DNA from: Streptomonospora mangrovi
GTDB taxonomy: Bacteria; Actinomycetota; Actinomycetes; Streptosporangiales; Streptosporangiaceae
Reading direction: 5' to 3'
NCBI RefSeq assembly: GCF_027604915.1
Contig: NZ_JAJAQC010000054.1
Coordinates: 1-48,161 of the forward strand
DNA length: 48,161 nucleotides
Made by a program: the position numbers and the translations under genes. The notes beneath the pieces are model-generated. The model saw nothing but the letters and a program-made list of their open reading frames with translations, was not told the DNA's origin and did no database searches. Shown piece by piece: positions 45,078 through 48,161 of the stretch (its first letter is position 1; each line of letters starts with the position of its first letter).

Positions 45078-46181
45078 GTGGAACCCGACCGATCCGACCG
45101 CGCGCGCGACGCCTCCGCCGCCGGCGTCGCCGAACGCGCCGCATCCGCCGATCGGGCTGATCGCGCCGCTGCCGCCGGTCACGCTGACGCGGCCGACTTC
45201 GCCGACTTCTGGGCGCCCGACCCCCCGTGCCCGCGCGACCCCGCCGACCGCCTCCCGCTCCACCCCCGCCGGCCCGCCTCCGCCGTCCTGGCGGCGTGCG
45301 TCCTGGCCGGGGGGCTGGCCTCCTCCCCCGCGAGCCTGGCCGCGCCGCTGCCCGCCGAGGATCTGGAGGACCTGCGCGCGCGCTCGGACGCCCTGAGCGA
45401 GGAGTACCGGGGCGAGCTGCGCGACATGGAGGGCGTCATCGACGCGGCCGAGGACGCCGAGGAGCGCGCCGACGCCACCCGCGAGGAGGTCGAGGACGCC
45501 CAGGTGCAGGTGCGCGAACTCGCCGCGGCCAGCTACACCAACGGCGGCATCGACCCCGCCATGGCGATGTTCGTGGAGGACGACCCCCAGGCGATCATCG
45601 ACCAGGCCCAGTTGGTGGGCCACCTGTCAAACACCAACCAGGACAAGATCGACCGCCTGGAGCAGGCCATCGAGCGCGACGAGAAGGCGCGCGACAACGC
45701 CGAGGAGAAGCTGGCGGCCGCCGAGGAGGACCTGGAGGAGCTGGAGGCCCGGCGCTCGGAGGTCCAGGAGCTGATCGCCGACTACCCGGCCCAGGAGATG
45801 GGCGGGCAGTACAACCTGACCCCGCGCACCGAGCAGATGCGCGCGCTGGTGATCGAGGAGTTCGGCGAGAGCCCCGACACCGGCGGCGTGGGCTGCTACC
45901 GGCCCGTGGGCGGCTGGGTGGTGGGCGAGCACCCCAAGGGCCGCGCCTGCGACTTCATGCTCAACGCCAACGGCGAGATGCCCTCGCAGAAGCAGATCGA
46001 CCGCGGGTACGCCATCTCCGAGTGGGCGCAGGACAACGCGGAGCGGCTGGGGATCATGTACATCATCTACCGCCAGCAGATCTGGGACGTCCGCCGCGGC
46101 GACGAGGGGTGGCGCGACATGTCCGACCGGGGCAGCATCACCGAGAACCACTTCGACCACGTGCACATCTCGATGTTCTAG
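45078..46181 (+). CDS. Exported coiled-coil protein with ARB_07466-like C-terminal domain
   Basis: A 367-aa protein. After a 65-residue Asp/Ala/Arg/Pro-rich head comes a hydrophobic signal or anchor (SAVLAACVLAGGLASSPASL), a coiled coil with EEDLEELEARRSE-type heptads (about 95-240), and a C-terminal domain with RALVIEEFGESPDTGGVGCY, GRACDFMLNANGE and NHFDHVHISMF. The last pattern is that of the ARB_07466-like domain of actinobacterial cell-wall proteins, related to M15-type zinc sites (conserved D and the final H-x-H). GTG at 45078 follows GAGGAG; the long segment before the signal is unusual and no later in-frame start was seen. Confidence 0.82.
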   Translation: MEPDRSDRARDASAAGVAERAASADRADRAAAAGHADAADFADFWAPDPPCPRDPADRLPLHPRRPASAVLAACVLAGGLASSPASLAAPLPAEDLEDLRARSDALSEEYRGELRDMEGVIDAAEDAEERADATREEVEDAQVQVRELAAASYTNGGIDPAMAMFVEDDPQAIIDQAQLVGHLSNTNQDKIDRLEQAIERDEKARDNAEEKLAAAEEDLEELEARRSEVQELIADYPAQEMGGQYNLTPRTEQMRALVIEEFGESPDTGGVGCYRPVGGWVVGEHPKGRACDFMLNANGEMPSQKQIDRGYAISEWAQDNAERLGIMYIIYRQQIWDVRRGDEGWRDMSDRGSITENHFDHVHISMF

Positions 46182-46285
46182 CCGGGTGAGGGGAGCGCGT
46201 CCGCGGCCGGCGGTGAGCGGTCGGCGGGGCGGACGGCCGATGCCCGCTCACGCCGGCCATCCGCCGTCCGCGGCCCTCCCCTGTC

Positions 46286-46501
46286 TCACCCGCCGGTGAG
46301 CAGGGGGCCGTAGAGCACCGACAGGCAGCCGGTGACCAGGGTCAGCACGGCCAGGATCGCGGCGACGAAGACCGCCCAGGCCGTGAACCCGTAGCGCCGC
46401 CGGGGCGGGCCGGGAGCGTTCGGCGCACCGGGGGTTTCCGGCACTCCACGGGCGTCGCGCGCGCCGGGGTCGTCGGGCGGGGCGGGGTCGGTGGGGCTCA
46501 T
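46286..46501 (-). CDS. Small single-span membrane protein, unknown
   Basis: A 71-aa hypothetical protein: Pro/Asp/Ala-rich head of about 40 residues, then one hydrophobic helix (FTAWAVFVAAILAVLTLVTG) close to the C-terminus. ATG at 46501 lies six bases after GGAAGG, which supports it as a real gene. Convergent with the ARB_07466-like gene. No function assigned. Confidence 0.6.
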   Translation of the reverse strand: MSPTDPAPPDDPGARDARGVPETPGAPNAPGPPRRRYGFTAWAVFVAAILAVLTLVTGCLSVLYGPLLTGG

Positions 46502-47007
46502 CTCCGGCCTTCCCACCGCGCGGCCCGTGCGGGGGCCGGGCGGACACCGGGTGGATGGGGTCGCCGTCCACCGTAGCCCGCACCCCTACGCGGCGGCGGG
46601 ACACCGGTTGCGATAGCGCAACGATCGGCCCGCCCCCACCGCCTCGCGCAGCCCTTACTTGGCCGCCGCACCTCCCCCACCGGGAAACGGAACAACCCGT
46701 TCCGACCACGAAACGATGACGATGTTGGCCCTTTCGTCCCGTTCAGGGGGCATGGCGGGGCACACTCGGTAGCTAGGATGCGAACGTCCTGCCCCCCGCT
46801 CGGCCTCGCACCGCTGTCGCGGTGCCGCCCGCGCCCATGGGGCGGGGCGACACGTCACGTTCCGCCCGCGCCGCCGCGCCACCGTGCGGCGGAGCGCGAC
46901 AACGCCCGCGGCCGCCCTCCGGCGGCCCGTGCGCGGCAGGTGGAACCGGAAGCGCGCCGACGCGCGTCTCACAATGCGTTTAAAGCAAAGCTGGCGCGAG
47001 GGGAGTC
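46502..47007. other. Intergenic region (506 bp)
   Basis: No gene. A short inverted repeat CGGAAC-N5-GTTCCG lies at 46688-46704, and TAGCTAGGAT near 46770 resembles a -10 region. An AT-rich patch (TGCGTTTAAAGC) lies 25-35 bases before the next ATG and may be part of a promoter or leader. Confidence 0.35.
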
Positions 47008-48096
47008 ATGAGCGACAACGGACCCTACACACAGCCTCCGCAGTATCCGGAAGGCGAGGGCGGAACCGGCGGGCAGCAGCCGCCCTACGGCGGTGGCTAC
47101 GGCCAGCCCGGTCCCGATCAGGGTGCCCCCTACTCCGGCCAGCCCTACGGGACGGGCCCCTACCAGTCCCCCCAGGGTCCCCCCGGACCGCAGGGGCCGG
47201 GCGGCGGCCCCTACGGCGGCGACCCCAACGCGGGGCAGGGCGGCTACGGCCCCGGCTACGGTCCGCCCAGCGGCCCGCAGTTCCAGCAGCCGGCCGACCA
47301 GCAGATGTTCTCCGGCGGCGGCCAGCCGCCCTACGGCCCCGGCCCCATGGACTCCGGCGGCTACCAGCAGCCCCCCAAGAAGAGCAACGCCGGGCTGTTC
47401 GTGGTCATCGGCGGCGGCGTGGTCATCGTCGCCCTGGTGATCGCGGTGCTGGTGGTGCTGCTGCGCAACCCGGAGGACCCGCCGCCGGTGGCCGACCCCT
47501 CCACGGCGCCCTCCGAGCAGCAGAACACCGAGGCGCCCACCGAGGAGCAGCCCACGGAGCCGGCGGCGGGCGGACCGCCCTACGCCCTGCCCGAGGACCC
47601 GTGCAGCGCGATCTCGGAGGGCACGCTGTCGCAGTACGGCATCGAGGACGGCAGCAAGAGCCTCACCGACTCCACCTCGACCTGCAACTGGTACGTCGAC
47701 GGCGAGGGCGAGACCTACGGCGGCGTCACGCTGACCTACCAGACCCCGTACGCGGGTTCGGACTCCGTCGAGGGCGCCAAGGAGGAGTTCAACACCAACC
47801 TGGACTACGTCACCGACGAGAGCGGCAGCTTCAGCGAGCTGGAGGTGCACAACGAGGAGGACGTGGACCTCGGCGACGAGGCCAAGCTGGTGTTCTCCAC
47901 CGAGGTCATCCTCACCACGCAGGACTCCGTGGCCACGATGCTCATCCGCAAGGAGAACATGAACATCGAGGTGCGCTACTCGCTGTCGCCGGGGCTGAGC
48001 GCCACCGAGGACACGCCGGCGCCGCTGGAGTTCTCCGACGTCGAGGACATGATGCACACGCTGGGTTCGGAGGCCCTGGGTCCGGTCGGCGGCTGA
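47008..48096 (+). CDS. DUF3558-like membrane-anchored protein with Pro/Gly/Gln-rich head
   Basis: A 362-aa protein: residues 1-125 are a disordered Pro/Gly/Tyr/Gln head; one TM helix (LFVVIGGGVVIVALVIAVLV) follows; then an Asp/Glu/Thr/Pro linker and an extracytoplasmic domain with two cysteines (PEDPCSAISEGTLSQYG and STSTCNWYVDGEGE), a layout typical of DUF3558-like actinobacterial surface proteins. ATG at 47008 has GGGGAG upstream. Function unknown; the cysteines probably form a disulfide. Confidence 0.75.
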   Translation: MSDNGPYTQPPQYPEGEGGTGGQQPPYGGGYGQPGPDQGAPYSGQPYGTGPYQSPQGPPGPQGPGGGPYGGDPNAGQGGYGPGYGPPSGPQFQQPADQQMFSGGGQPPYGPGPMDSGGYQQPPKKSNAGLFVVIGGGVVIVALVIAVLVVLLRNPEDPPPVADPSTAPSEQQNTEAPTEEQPTEPAAGGPPYALPEDPCSAISEGTLSQYGIEDGSKSLTDSTSTCNWYVDGEGETYGGVTLTYQTPYAGSDSVEGAKEEFNTNLDYVTDESGSFSELEVHNEEDVDLGDEAKLVFSTEVILTTQDSVATMLIRKENMNIEVRYSLSPGLSATEDTPAPLEFSDVEDMMHTLGSEALGPVGG

Positions 48097-48161
48097 GTCC
48101 GCCGCCCGCACCACGGGCACCAACGGGCACCATGCGCGGGGGCGCGGCCACTGGCCGCGCC

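Overview
The window is very GC-rich chromosomal DNA from a filamentous actinomycete. The best fit is Streptosporangiales, probably Nocardiopsaceae (Nocardiopsis, Thermobifida or Streptomonospora-like). This rests on pervasive G/C third positions, frequent GTG starts, the actinobacterial order ruvCAB-yajC-apt-rel, the pdxS-pdxT-yebC and pgsA-patA-pimA blocks, a conservon (cvnABCD), and a CebR/CelR-type operator (TGGGAGCGCTCCCA) in front of a cellobiose-type ABC operon. The genus is inference; no rRNA or tRNA gene is visible.

Layout. 96-9.1 kb: stress and translation core on the minus strand (metallo-beta-lactamase-fold hydrolase; a plus-strand DUF349 protein; bifunctional rel; apt; yajC). A small accessory cassette (cupin, MarR regulator, membrane protein) sits between the DUF349 gene and rel. 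secD and secF, normally between yajC and apt, are missing from this locus. 9.1-13.2 kb: ruvB, ruvA, ruvC, a DUF4282 membrane protein and yebC. 13.2-19.6 kb: pdxT and pdxS (vitamin B6), a LemA-like protein, then the phosphatidylinositol mannoside set (pimA, acyltransferase, CDP-alcohol phosphatidyltransferase), a DCC-family protein and a HIT protein. 19.8-20.7 kb: TerC-family membrane protein.

20.9-25.4 kb is the most interesting region. It holds an ECF41-type sigma factor with a C-terminal SnoaL-like domain, divergent from a serine hydrolase and a 14-TM MFS exporter, followed by an AhpD/carboxymuconolactone-decarboxylase-like protein that lacks the usual CxxC. Three copies of the same promoter-like element (GGTCACA, exactly 16 bases, CGTC) lie before the sigma gene, the hydrolase gene and the AhpD-like gene, so the regulon can be read directly from the DNA.

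25.4-27.9 kb: DUF885 putative metallopeptidase and a cyclase-family hydrolase. 28.0-33.1 kb: a complete conservon (sensor kinase-like CvnA, roadblock CvnB, DUF742 CvnC, GTPase CvnD). 33.6-35.5 kb: secreted coiled-coil M15-type peptidase and a FAH-like protein. 35.6-41.5 kb: LacI regulator, GH1 beta-glucosidase and cebEFG-like sugar ABC transporter with its operator. 41.8-44.4 kb: metNIQ-type ABC importer. 45.1-48.1 kb: a second secreted coiled-coil cell-wall-associated protein, a small membrane protein and a DUF3558-like membrane protein.

Two extreme G-run/C-run tracts (13.94-14.03 kb and 41.69-41.73 kb) occupy intergenic hairpin positions and may be assembly-sensitive. Start codons were chosen from Shine-Dalgarno sites, operon overlaps and family length.
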